Origin: Promethearchaeota archaeon
GTDB lineage: Archaea; Asgardarchaeota; Lokiarchaeia; Sigyniarchaeales; SOKP01
DNA length: 64,000 bases
Direction of reading: 5' to 3'
Assembly (NCBI GenBank): GCA_019057795.1
Contig: JAHLWS010000080.1
Span: 59,172-123,171, forward strand
Within the stretch, counting starts at the first letter, position 1, and the number at the start of each line of letters is the position of its first letter. Position numbers and translations under genes: made by a program. Of the stretch, positions 44,667 to 53,302 are shown piece by piece. A model generated the notes under the pieces. The model saw only the letters and a program-made list of their open reading frames with translations. It ran no database searches and was not told the DNA's origin.

Positions 44667-46094
44667 TTAAGTTGTAAGATTTTTTTTTACGTTTTCAATA
44701 ACTTTTTCAAGATCAGTTTTTATATCGTCAGCTAAAGGTTCAGATTTATGCTTTGAAAGAATCTCTTCTTTACGTATACGGCATCGTTTTTCCATCCCAA
44801 TAGCTCCAGTCTTTAGCCAATTACCGTAATTTTTCCTATCTAAGAGCGTTGGGAACCATAATTCTTTCTTAAAAATTTTAACCGTGTGGCGTTTGTTAAG
44901 AAAGGTTCCCTTGGGTCCAACTTCGTCAATAATGTCCGTGGCAAAACTATCGTCGTCGAAATTTAATACTCTATTTGCGCTTTCTACATAAGAAATAATT
45001 TCTGATTGCATAACAAGAATATCCAAAGAAGTACCTTGATCCATACCACAAATCCCCATATGGCCAAAAATATCCGCTCCAGAAGCTATTCCCAACGAGA
45101 GCGTAATTCCACATTCAAGACCTGCTTGAGCATCTGGTCTCTTAGAATCGGTTAATCCGGCGTTGATGTAAACTGGAAATCCGTAGTGTTTTCCCATCTG
45201 ACTCGTTGCTATGCTAAAAATAACTTGTTCTGGACCACCAAATATTATTTGTGCTGTTCTCATATCAAATGCGTGACAAATACCACCGTAACAAATAGGC
45301 ATCCCTTCACGGATAAGCTGAGTAATGCAAATAGCTGCTAAAATCTCCGCGTTTTCCTGAGCTAAAGTTCCTGCAATAGTAGCGGGTGCGGAAATTCCCA
45401 TCTGAGCCATCGGTCCAATATGTACCGGTAAGTTAAGTCTAGCGGTTTCAAAAAGTAGGTCAATCCCGTTAAAAGGAAAACTTAAAGGACTAACAGGCTC
45501 AAATAATGGGTAGAATAAAGGGTATTTTTGAGCACTTTTCTCATCTCCCCTAAGGGTTACAAGAAAATCGATTAGTTGTTTTGCTGAGTTTCTATCGTTA
45601 AACCAAAAATAAATCGGTTTATCTGTATGAGATACCATCTCAAAAGCAACTTGCAAGCACCTCCATTCTTTGGGGATTTCAAGAGGATCTGACATAGCAC
45701 CTGGAATCGTTATTTGGTCTAAGGCATCAGCAAATCTTACAGCTTCTTTAACATCGTTAAGTGTCGAGTGTCTTCTTTGATCGCCGATATTATCAATCCA
45801 AAAGGTTTGACCAGCAGAAGTATTGTAATTGCGTTTTCCAACGCCAAATTCTGCCTTTTTAGAAAGATCGCGTCCGTAAATAGCGAACTTCTTTCCCGCT
45901 TTTAAAATGAACTCCATAACTAAATCTGAAGGAATTTTTACCAAACTTCTTTTGCTATCCACCTTTGCTCCAAAAGTAGCAAAACGCGCCAACACTTCTT
46001 CGTGAGGTACGACTACACCAACATTTTCAAGAATATCTAGTGATTTTTGGTGAATTCTATCAATCTGTTCATCATCAAGAATTTTAACAAACAT
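44667..46094 (-). CDS. MttB-family corrinoid methyltransferase, non-pyrrolysine type
   Basis: 475 residues in one frame without an internal TAG, so it is a non-pyrrolysine MttB homologue (like MtgB glycine betaine methyltransferase) rather than trimethylamine methyltransferase. Segments such as SAGQTFWIDNIGDQRRHSTL, YINAGLTDSKRPDAQAGLEC and HMGICGMDQG follow family pattern. It would move a methyl group from an N-methyl compound to a corrinoid protein. No corrinoid protein or activator is in the window. The upstream, divergent Fwd genes also concern one-carbon units. Confidence 0.85.
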   Translation of the reverse strand: MFVKILDDEQIDRIHQKSLDILENVGVVVPHEEVLARFATFGAKVDSKRSLVKIPSDLVMEFILKAGKKFAIYGRDLSKKAEFGVGKRNYNTSAGQTFWIDNIGDQRRHSTLNDVKEAVRFADALDQITIPGAMSDPLEIPKEWRCLQVAFEMVSHTDKPIYFWFNDRNSAKQLIDFLVTLRGDEKSAQKYPLFYPLFEPVSPLSFPFNGIDLLFETARLNLPVHIGPMAQMGISAPATIAGTLAQENAEILAAICITQLIREGMPICYGGICHAFDMRTAQIIFGGPEQVIFSIATSQMGKHYGFPVYINAGLTDSKRPDAQAGLECGITLSLGIASGADIFGHMGICGMDQGTSLDILVMQSEIISYVESANRVLNFDDDSFATDIIDEVGPKGTFLNKRHTVKIFKKELWFPTLLDRKNYGNWLKTGAIGMEKRCRIRKEEILSKHKSEPLADDIKTDLEKVIENVKKNLTT

Positions 46095-46258
46095 AATACA
46101 ATATTCTTTTGTTGAATTTTTATACTTAAATTATGTATGAGAGTGCACTATTTATATTCAATAATCTAAAGAAATTAATAAGTTTAAATATTAATTAATC
46201 GTGAGACTCGAAATTATTAATAATTCTAAGGTGAATTAACATACCGGTTCAAAACTTC

Positions 46259-46726
46259 ATGGAATTGTACAAGTTATTGCCTAAAACTAATTGTAAAGAA
46301 TGCGGGAAGCCTACTTGCATGGCTTTCAGTTTAGATTTATTGCAGGGTAAAGTTAAGGTGGACGATTGTCCTCCCATTTTGAAACCAAAATATAAAAAGC
46401 AATACGATAAATTAAAGGAAATGCTTGGTTCCGAAGAAGGGCAACAAAAAGAACTGAGAATAAATGTAGACGAAGACCTTTGCGATGGGTGTGGAATTTG
46501 TGTGACGGTATGTCCTGTAAATGCGAGATATTGTCCCCCTAGTTTAAGCGGTAAAGCTCCAGAATATCCCCCTGAGAAACATCAGCTCTTTCAAGTGATA
46601 GGTGGAAAGTGTGAATTATTAAACCTTGAACATTGTCGAAGGTTAGACTCGGAGGGCCGAGAAAGAGAATGCCGTGTATGTGAGACTTACTGTCCTCGCG
46701 AGGCGATTAAAATTGAATATGTATAA
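46259..46726 (+). CDS. Fe-S protein of the Fwd locus: CdhC-type [4Fe-4S] motif plus ferredoxin
   Basis: A 155-residue protein from ATG 46259. The N-terminus has LLPKTNCKECGKPTCMAFSL with a later DDCPP, the Cys cluster domain also present in acetyl-CoA synthase and RnfB proteins. It is followed by two ferredoxin motifs (CDGCGICVTVC and CRVCETYC). It should pass electrons to formylmethanofuran dehydrogenase. A GGTGA site sits six bases before ATA at 46241 in frame, which would give M-P-V-Q-N-F before the ATG; the true start may be there. The fwdB start follows after 53 bases. Confidence 0.8.
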   Translation: MELYKLLPKTNCKECGKPTCMAFSLDLLQGKVKVDDCPPILKPKYKKQYDKLKEMLGSEEGQQKELRINVDEDLCDGCGICVTVCPVNARYCPPSLSGKAPEYPPEKHQLFQVIGGKCELLNLEHCRRLDSEGRERECRVCETYCPREAIKIEYV

Positions 46727-46779
46727 CGTTTATTATGTATAACGATTTAAATTTATAAAAAATTATTGAGGATATAGTT

Positions 46780-48084
46780 ATGAAAAGATACCCTTGTTCT
46801 GGTTGCTCGTTATTGTGTGACGACATAATAGTTAAGAGCGATGGTCTATTTATTGATGAGGTTATTGGCGCTTGTTTAAAGGGAAAGGAAAGATTTGACC
46901 AAGTTAGCGCTCAGAATAGAATTTCAAGTCCGATGATTCGAAAAAACGATGAATTGATTAATGCGTCATGGGAAGAGGCGTTAGCAAAAACTGTCGAAAT
47001 CATAAGAAATTCTTCCGCTCCGTTGCTTTATGGATTTTCAAATGTAACCTGTGAGGCTCAAAGGGCTGGAATGGATTTAGCAAGAGAAATAAACGGATTT
47101 ATTGATTCAAACGCTTCAATTTGCCAAGGAAAAATTTTAAATAAAGCAAAATCACAAGGAATAAATTTAACAACGATTACGGAAATTATTAACAAAGGAG
47201 ATTTGATTATTCTATGGGGGGCAAATCCAGCGGAAACGATTCCTCGCCTTTTAAATAAAGTTCTTTTTTCCAGAGGGAAATTTCGCATGACTGGCAGAGA
47301 AATAAAGACTCTAGTAATTATAGATCCTGTAAAAACTGCCTCTTTTAGGGTGATGGGCGTCCGAGATCTATCATTAATTATTGAACCAGATAAAGATATT
47401 GAATTAATTCAGATGTTAAAAAAAGAATGTTGTAGTGCCGATAGCATCCCATCTGGGGGTGTTGCCGGAATAGATAAAAACGATCTTAAGCGTTTACTGC
47501 TCCACCTAACTGGCGCGGAAAATGGCGTAATTATTCTTGGACAGGGTGTAATACAACCTCATGCGAAATACGATATTATAGAGGAATTATTAGATTTGCT
47601 ACAATTGATAAATACAAGGCAAGTAAAAGGGCGAATATCGCTGCTTATTCTGGGAGGGCACTTTAATATGGCTGGATTCGATCATGTAGCGCTTTCCTCA
47701 TACGGAGTAAGCGGTAAATTACAATTTGAAAGTAAAAAATTGGTTGAGTCAGAAGACACAATCATTTCAAAAATTAATAAGGAAAATTTCGATTGTTCTA
47801 TTATCGTCGGAACCGATCCTATCTCACATTTACCACATTCTTTAAGCTCCAAATTAGCAAAAAAACCACTTATACTCATAGATAATCATAGTTCAGCAAC
47901 TTCACGCATAGCAGATGTAGTATTGCCGACAGCAATAACGGGAATTGAAAGTAGTGGACTAGTTTATCGTATAGATCAAGTACCAGTTGAATTAAAAAAA
48001 ATTCTAAATCCACCTAATAATATTCCTTCGGACGAAGAACTACTGAAACAATTGATTAAAAAATTAAATGGAGGTGTCAAATAA
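46780..48084 (+). CDS. fwdB: Formylmethanofuran dehydrogenase subunit B
   Basis: A 434-residue molybdopterin oxidoreductase of the Fwd/Fmd type. The N-terminal cluster site is PCSGCSLLCDD with a later GACLKGKERF. Cys115 in NASICQGK sits at the metal-ligand position; in other species this may be selenocysteine, so this is the Cys form. The reaction interconverts CO2 and formylmethanofuran with the fwdA, fwdC and fwdD subunits. It is an intact gene, two bases from fwdD. It likely works in the archaeal Wood-Ljungdahl methyl branch. Confidence 0.9.
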   Translation: MKRYPCSGCSLLCDDIIVKSDGLFIDEVIGACLKGKERFDQVSAQNRISSPMIRKNDELINASWEEALAKTVEIIRNSSAPLLYGFSNVTCEAQRAGMDLAREINGFIDSNASICQGKILNKAKSQGINLTTITEIINKGDLIILWGANPAETIPRLLNKVLFSRGKFRMTGREIKTLVIIDPVKTASFRVMGVRDLSLIIEPDKDIELIQMLKKECCSADSIPSGGVAGIDKNDLKRLLLHLTGAENGVIILGQGVIQPHAKYDIIEELLDLLQLINTRQVKGRISLLILGGHFNMAGFDHVALSSYGVSGKLQFESKKLVESEDTIISKINKENFDCSIIVGTDPISHLPHSLSSKLAKKPLILIDNHSSATSRIADVVLPTAITGIESSGLVYRIDQVPVELKKILNPPNNIPSDEELLKQLIKKLNGGVK

Positions 48085-48085
48085 T

Positions 48086-48463
48086 ATGGATTTTCTATTA
48101 AATACTATAAGAAAAATCGACAACGACCAAGTAAAAGAACATAGTTTTGGAAACGAACAATCTTTAGAAGAAAACTTAGCGATATCATTCATTAATCCAA
48201 ATGATTTTGACAAACTCAATTTAGTTTCAAGCTTACATTTAAAAATAGCAAATAATCAAAGGAATATTGTAGTAAGATTTGAAAAAGACGATAACGTACC
48301 CGAAGGAACTATCACGATGCCCGTGTCAATATGGTCAAACCAATTAACAGAAATACTAAACGATAATATTGTTTATAAAAACATAGTAGTCAGCGTGGAA
48401 GCAACGCGCGAGTCAATACTTAAATTTAAAGAAATCATCCAAAAAATCAGAGGTATCGAATAA
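48086..48463 (+). CDS. fwdD: Formylmethanofuran dehydrogenase subunit D (molybdopterin dinucleotide-binding)
   Basis: The ATG at 48086 is chosen over the upstream 48068 ATG because the GGAGGTG Shine-Dalgarno site at 48070-48076 lies inside that frame, nine bases before 48086. The 125-residue product is a small beta-barrel (LNLVSSLHLKIANNQRNIV, PEGTITMPVSIWSNQL) like FwdD, which caps the molybdopterin in FwdB. It directly follows fwdB and precedes fwdA. The sequence is divergent but gene order supports the call. Confidence 0.75.
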   Translation: MDFLLNTIRKIDNDQVKEHSFGNEQSLEENLAISFINPNDFDKLNLVSSLHLKIANNQRNIVVRFEKDDNVPEGTITMPVSIWSNQLTEILNDNIVYKNIVVSVEATRESILKFKEIIQKIRGIE

Positions 48464-48464
48464 G

Positions 48465-50129
48465 ATGGTTAAGCTCCTTGTAAAAAATGGTTTTGTTTTT
48501 GACCCCGTAAACAATATTGAAGGAGAAACAAAAGATATTTTAATTGAGAATGGAAAAATTGTGGAAAAATTTACGAATAAAAACGATCTTAAAGAAATCG
48601 ATGCTAAAGGAAAAACGGTTGTTCCATCGGCAGTGGATACTCACACTCACATAGCTTCCCAGCAGGTTAACTGGGCGCGTTTGTTGGGATCTGAAAATAA
48701 GGATTTTCAAGATATATGGAAAGGCTTAACTTTAGAGAATATTGCTAAAAGTTACATTTCGAACGGATATACCTTTATTCTCGAAGCTAATGTTTTCCCA
48801 TCCCTCTCAAAACAGACAATATTTGATCTAAAACGATTGCCTGTGCTAGATAAAGCATACTTGTTAAATATAAGTAATTTATGGACTTTAGAACTCGAGT
48901 TTCAGCGGGGAAAGGTTGAAAATGGTGCTGTTTTTTTGTCAGATCTCTTAAATAAAGTTAAAGGATTTGGCTTCAAAGCCTATAATCCCTTCGAAGCGGA
49001 ATATTGGAATTGGAAAAAGGTTAGAAACAGCCTAACCGAAAAAGGAAGGTTATTTAACTTTACTCCTATGGATGTTTACGAAAATCTCACTAAATTTGTA
49101 GAGTCTTTAGGTTTACCTCATTCAATTCACGCCCATATCGAAGGTTACGAATCTGTTCTTTCTAAAGAGAATTTAGTGTTAATTTTAAACAAGATCAAAT
49201 CGCTTGGCTTAAAACCTAACACAAACAACTCCCTTGAAATTAAACGGTCTCAAATATTTCACCTTGCACACGCTTCAGCTTATAATTCTGACGGAGATAA
49301 CTCAGAATTGATTAAATTTTTTAACGAGAACCACGATTTTGACATGGATTTAGGTTTTATTGGATTTGACAAATTGAATCCGTTAATTACATCTGACCGT
49401 CATTTGGTAAATAATCTAAAAAGTTCGGAAAACGCTTATAAACTAATTAGATCATCGGTAGAATCAGAGGGAGATTCATTTATAACTCTAAGAAAATTTA
49501 GAAAAAAAAAGGGAAGCGATTGTATTTTGTGGGCAAACGCTATTGATTTAGCGTTAAATATTACCCCGTGGCAAATGCAGTTCTCAGTCAACTACCCGAA
49601 CTATGCAAATATAACTAATGTTCCTGAAATCGCAACTTGGTTGTTGAGCAACAAAGCTCGCGAAAATTTTATGAACGATATGGATGCTGGTTTTTTAAAA
49701 GACAATTCTCTAACCAGTAATGACAAAATACTAACTTTTAACGATTTCGTAATTTTAACTCGTTCGAGCCCAGCTAAATCGTTAGGTATTGGAAGCATAA
49801 AAGGTAATTTAGGTTTAGGTGCTGATGGTGACCTGAATGTTTTGAATTTGAACTTAAACGATGTCGATGTTTTGAAAGATGTTGAAACTTTAAAGAAAGC
49901 GCTTAAAAACATAGAATTCGTGATAAAATCAGGAGAAATTATCAAAAACCAAGAGAAATTTAATCTAAGCGGTTCAGGAAAAATATTTTGGGCTTCGGGA
50001 AAAGCAGAAAAAGACGATTCTAAATTGGTTTTAACAAAGAAAAAAGAATTTTACCAAAAATACTATTCGATTTTTTACGATTCTTACGATATAACTATAG
50101 ATAACAACATTCTAAGAAAAATTGCTTAA
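48465..50129 (+). CDS. fwdA: Formylmethanofuran dehydrogenase subunit A (amidohydrolase)
   Basis: A 554-residue amidohydrolase-fold protein: VDTHTHIAS metal histidines, a Lys in GFGFKAYNPFEAEYWNWKK that matches the carboxylated Lys of FwdA, and FHLAHASAYNSDGD. FwdA transfers the formyl group between methanofuran and formate in the enzyme's tunnel. It is divergent from methanogen FwdA (the GGVDIH pattern reads SAVDTH) but follows the family order. It starts one base after the fwdD stop. FwdC is not present in the window. Confidence 0.85.
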   Translation: MVKLLVKNGFVFDPVNNIEGETKDILIENGKIVEKFTNKNDLKEIDAKGKTVVPSAVDTHTHIASQQVNWARLLGSENKDFQDIWKGLTLENIAKSYISNGYTFILEANVFPSLSKQTIFDLKRLPVLDKAYLLNISNLWTLELEFQRGKVENGAVFLSDLLNKVKGFGFKAYNPFEAEYWNWKKVRNSLTEKGRLFNFTPMDVYENLTKFVESLGLPHSIHAHIEGYESVLSKENLVLILNKIKSLGLKPNTNNSLEIKRSQIFHLAHASAYNSDGDNSELIKFFNENHDFDMDLGFIGFDKLNPLITSDRHLVNNLKSSENAYKLIRSSVESEGDSFITLRKFRKKKGSDCILWANAIDLALNITPWQMQFSVNYPNYANITNVPEIATWLLSNKARENFMNDMDAGFLKDNSLTSNDKILTFNDFVILTRSSPAKSLGIGSIKGNLGLGADGDLNVLNLNLNDVDVLKDVETLKKALKNIEFVIKSGEIIKNQEKFNLSGSGKIFWASGKAEKDDSKLVLTKKKEFYQKYYSIFYDSYDITIDNNILRKIA

Positions 50130-50214
50130 ATCTCAGAAATTTTTGCCATATTGAATGAATACATCAAATAAACATTCATTTTTCTCAATATTTTAAGCAT
50201 TTAGATTCTTATAT

Positions 50215-50274
50215 ATCATTATAATGATCAATTTTAATTAAAAGATTATCACTATAGTGACAACATTTAAATGT
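50215..50274. promoter_or_regulatory. Three perfect palindromes before the AAA ATPase gene
   Basis: Three adjacent perfect palindromes occur: ATCATTATAATGAT (50215-50228), TCACTATAGTGA (50249-50260) and ACATTTAAATGT (50263-50274), within 60 bases and just before the ATG at 50297. They are likely operator or protein-binding sites for the ATPase gene, or ends of a small mobile unit; either is an inference. Confidence 0.55.
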
Positions 50275-50296
50275 TTAGTAATAATATCATATTTTA

Positions 50297-51604
50297 ATGA
50301 TTAATAAATCGTTATTATTTGAAATTCTAAGAGAACAGAATTATTGGTTTAAACAACCGATATTTGATTATATTGATAGAAAAACCTATTTAAAAGAAAT
50401 AAAAAAACATATCAATACTAAATCGATCTTAGTAATTCAGGGACCTAGAAGAGCAGGAAAGACTGTATTATTAAAATTACTTATTAGAAAAATGATGAAA
50501 TCTATTGACAAGAATAAAATTCTATATGTGAATCTTGAAGATTACAGGCTATTCCAATACTATTCCCTTGAGCTTATAGAGGCAATCTATGACACTTATA
50601 GAGAAAAAATAAACCCCGATAAGGAAGTTTATTATTTTATAGATGAAATTCAAAATATTGAGGGTTTTGAGCATTATCTGCGCTCACAATATGATAGCGA
50701 GAAAAAAATTAAATTCATTATTACAGGATCAAATTCAAAATTATTAAGTAAAGAATTAGCTACTTTACTTACAGGTCGTACATTAACATTTGAGGTTTTT
50801 CCCTTTTCCTTTAAAGAATACTTATTATATAAGAATATGGAAATTTCAGATAACAAATATTATTCGCTTGAACCTAATATCCATAAATTAAAACATTTAT
50901 TTAACGATTACTACACTCTTGGTTCAATTCCAGAATATATTAATAATCCTAAAAAAGAACGATTAGAAGAATATTTCGAAAATGTAATTCTTAAAGATAT
51001 TGTAGAACGATATAACATAAGAAATACTAAATTAATTAAAGACCTCGGGATTTATTTACTATCTAATGCTACAAACTTGATTTCAAACAGTTCATTAAGT
51101 AAAGTTTTTGATGTTTCAATTAATACAATTAAGGAATACATTTCATTTTTAGAATCAGCATATTTATTCTTTCATCTTAATAAGTTCTCCTATTCGTATA
51201 AAAAGCAACTTAAAACATCTTCAAAAATATATAGTATTGATAATGGGTTAATTAATCTCGTAAGTTTTAAATTCTCTGAGAACAAGGGTCGTCTTTTTGA
51301 AAATTTAGTATTTTTAGAATTAAAGCGAAACAATAAAGAAATTTATTATCACAGATTAAAAAAAGAATGTGATTTCATAATTAAGAAAAATCTAAAAATA
51401 ATTAACGCAATTCAAGTATCTATAAGTTTAGATCTTCCCAAAACCAAAAAAAGGGAGTTTGAGGGGTTAATAGAAGCATTAAACGAATATAATTTAAAAG
51501 AAGGTTTAATCATTACAGAAGACCAATACGAAGATTTAAAAATTGATGAATTTAAAATAAAAATAAGACCGTTATGGTTTTGGCTCTTAAATAAAAAAGA
51601 ATGA
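50297..51604 (+). CDS. Archaeal AAA ATPase, COG1373-like with DUF4143
   Basis: The 435-residue protein has Walker A GPRRAGKTVLLKLL, Walker B YYFIDEIQNI and the sensor ITGSNSKLLSKEL, followed by ARxR-like GRTLTFEVFPFSFKEYL and a C-terminal DUF4143-like nuclease/regulator region. Proteins of this type are common in archaea and often belong to mobile or toxin-related loci. An MNT nucleotidyltransferase follows after 103 bases, perhaps cotranscribed. The function is not established. Confidence 0.8.
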   Translation: MINKSLLFEILREQNYWFKQPIFDYIDRKTYLKEIKKHINTKSILVIQGPRRAGKTVLLKLLIRKMMKSIDKNKILYVNLEDYRLFQYYSLELIEAIYDTYREKINPDKEVYYFIDEIQNIEGFEHYLRSQYDSEKKIKFIITGSNSKLLSKELATLLTGRTLTFEVFPFSFKEYLLYKNMEISDNKYYSLEPNIHKLKHLFNDYYTLGSIPEYINNPKKERLEEYFENVILKDIVERYNIRNTKLIKDLGIYLLSNATNLISNSSLSKVFDVSINTIKEYISFLESAYLFFHLNKFSYSYKKQLKTSSKIYSIDNGLINLVSFKFSENKGRLFENLVFLELKRNNKEIYYHRLKKECDFIIKKNLKIINAIQVSISLDLPKTKKREFEGLIEALNEYNLKEGLIITEDQYEDLKIDEFKIKIRPLWFWLLNKKE

Positions 51605-51707
51605 GCCAAAAAAGATTAGCCTAATAAAAGAGTTATATAAGTACTTATAAAAAATATATAAATGAGACCTAAATTTATTTATTATTAAATTATTATTTTT
51701 CAAGTAA

Positions 51708-52022
51708 ATGAAAATAAAAAAGATACTTAAAGAATTTAAAGAAAAACTTGTAGAACTATATCAAGAACAGTTAATAGACGTGCTATTATATGGTTCATAT
51801 GCGAGAGGGGATCAACGAGAAGATTCTGATATAGATATTGCTGTAATTCTGAAAGGTAAAATTGAGCCATTTAAAGAAATTGATAGGATTACCGAATTTT
51901 CGTACGATCTTAGTTTAAAATATTCAATTTTAATTTCTATTCATCCTATATCTGACATTGATTATTTTTCCAGAAATTATCCTTTTATCTTAAATTTAAG
52001 AGAGGAAGGCATCTCAATTTGA
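51708..52022 (+). CDS. MNT nucleotidyltransferase without HEPN partner
   Basis: A 104-residue minimal nucleotidyltransferase: VLLYGSYARGDQREDSDIDI supplies G-S-x-A-R-G and S-D-I-D-I with the metal Asp pair. No HEPN gene is seen beside it; the closest gene on the strand is the AAA ATPase. It is the third such protein in this window (others at 17718 and 43213). It ends with TGA. Confidence 0.8.
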   Translation: MKIKKILKEFKEKLVELYQEQLIDVLLYGSYARGDQREDSDIDIAVILKGKIEPFKEIDRITEFSYDLSLKYSILISIHPISDIDYFSRNYPFILNLREEGISI

Positions 52023-52034
52023 GTAATGAAGAAT

Positions 52035-53267
52035 TTAATAATTCAGTCCCTTAAGTCTATGAACCGTGGTAAATTGGTTTTTCCCGCTGTTTCTTAGATA
52101 ATTCATCGATTCTTCGATTCCTTCTATTGTCAAGTTAAACATAGGGATAAGGCTCGAAATAATCTTCCTCGTCCATGGTACCCACTCTAACCGAATTAAT
52201 TCAGGGTTTAACCAAACAACATTGTTCTTGAAGTGGTTGGCTATTTCTCTAATGTAATAAATTCCGGGCATCTCATTTCTATGGTAATAATAAATCGAAC
52301 CATATCTTTCCGTAAGTTCCCAAGAAGCCATAGCAGCGTCGCCAACGACAACTACTTTGTACTTATTATCGTATTTTTTCAAAAGATCGTCGAAATCTAT
52401 AGCCTCGTCAGAATTTCTCTGAGCATTTAAATAAAGTTGGTCATATACGCAATTATGGAAGTAGTAAAACTTAAAGTCTTTCCAATGTGACATGTTATTA
52501 GCAGCAGAAAAAAGTAAGTTGACAAGATGAGCGTAGGGGGTCATACTTCCTCCAACATCCATAAGAAGGATAAGTTTAACATTGTTTTTCCTTTTTTTCT
52601 CGAAAATAATTTCAATGTCCCCGCCATTTCTAGCAGTTTCATCAATTGTTTTATCAATGTTTAACTCGTCTTGCTTCCCTATCTCTTCCAGTTTTCTTAG
52701 ACGCTTCAATGCGACTTTAATTTGGCGTGTGTCTAAAACGATATCTTTTCTGTAATCGGCAAAGATTCTTTTTTGGGCGATTTGTATCGCCATACGCATA
52801 CCGGATGAGCCACCTACCCTCATACCCATCGGGTTTTGCCCCGAATGACCAAATTGAGAAAAACCTTGAGTTCCAATCCATTGATCTCCGAAATTATGCT
52901 CCTCATCCTGTTTTTTAAGTAATTCTTCGAAATGTTTTTGTAATTCTTCGATATCAAAATGTTGGTTAAGAAATTCTTGAAATCCGTCAGGTAATTCTGG
53001 AGGATTAAAATCTTTTTGAAGCCAATCCCATATTTCTTGTTTGATTTCTTCTGGGAACTTTAAAGAAGCGTTTTTGAAAAAGTTAGCAAACGCAATATCG
53101 TAAATGTCAAAGTGATGTTCGTTCTTACATAATATAGATCTTGAAATATAGTAGAACTCGACCATGTTATGGATAAGTCCCTTTTCAAGGGCTTCCATAA
53201 GGGTCATATACTCCGTAATACTAACCGGTAACCTTTCTTTTAGGTAATAAAAATACTCAACAAACAT
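52035..53267 (-). CDS. VWA-domain protein (CoxE-like)
   Basis: A 410-residue protein with a helical N-terminal half, a Gly/Ser-rich hinge, and a C-terminal von Willebrand A domain beginning LILLMDVGGSMTPY. The usual D-x-S-x-S metal site reads D-V-G-G-S, as in CoxE-type proteins. It follows a MoxR AAA ATPase by 35 bases on the same strand; such pairs insert cofactors or remodel partner enzymes. The client is not identified. The start is ATG. Confidence 0.85.
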   Translation of the reverse strand: MFVEYFYYLKERLPVSITEYMTLMEALEKGLIHNMVEFYYISRSILCKNEHHFDIYDIAFANFFKNASLKFPEEIKQEIWDWLQKDFNPPELPDGFQEFLNQHFDIEELQKHFEELLKKQDEEHNFGDQWIGTQGFSQFGHSGQNPMGMRVGGSSGMRMAIQIAQKRIFADYRKDIVLDTRQIKVALKRLRKLEEIGKQDELNIDKTIDETARNGGDIEIIFEKKRKNNVKLILLMDVGGSMTPYAHLVNLLFSAANNMSHWKDFKFYYFHNCVYDQLYLNAQRNSDEAIDFDDLLKKYDNKYKVVVVGDAAMASWELTERYGSIYYYHRNEMPGIYYIREIANHFKNNVVWLNPELIRLEWVPWTRKIISSLIPMFNLTIEGIEESMNYLRNSGKNQFTTVHRLKGLNY

Positions 53268-53302
53268 TTATTTAATCCTATAACCAAATAATTTAAAATT
53301 GA

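Noticed and set aside
44667..46094. Pyrrolysine-containing trimethylamine methyltransferase
   Set aside because: There is no internal TAG; the frame is continuous, so it is a non-pyrrolysine MttB homologue.
46780..48084. Selenocysteine FwdB
   Set aside because: The metal-ligand position is a Cys codon, and the frame is intact.
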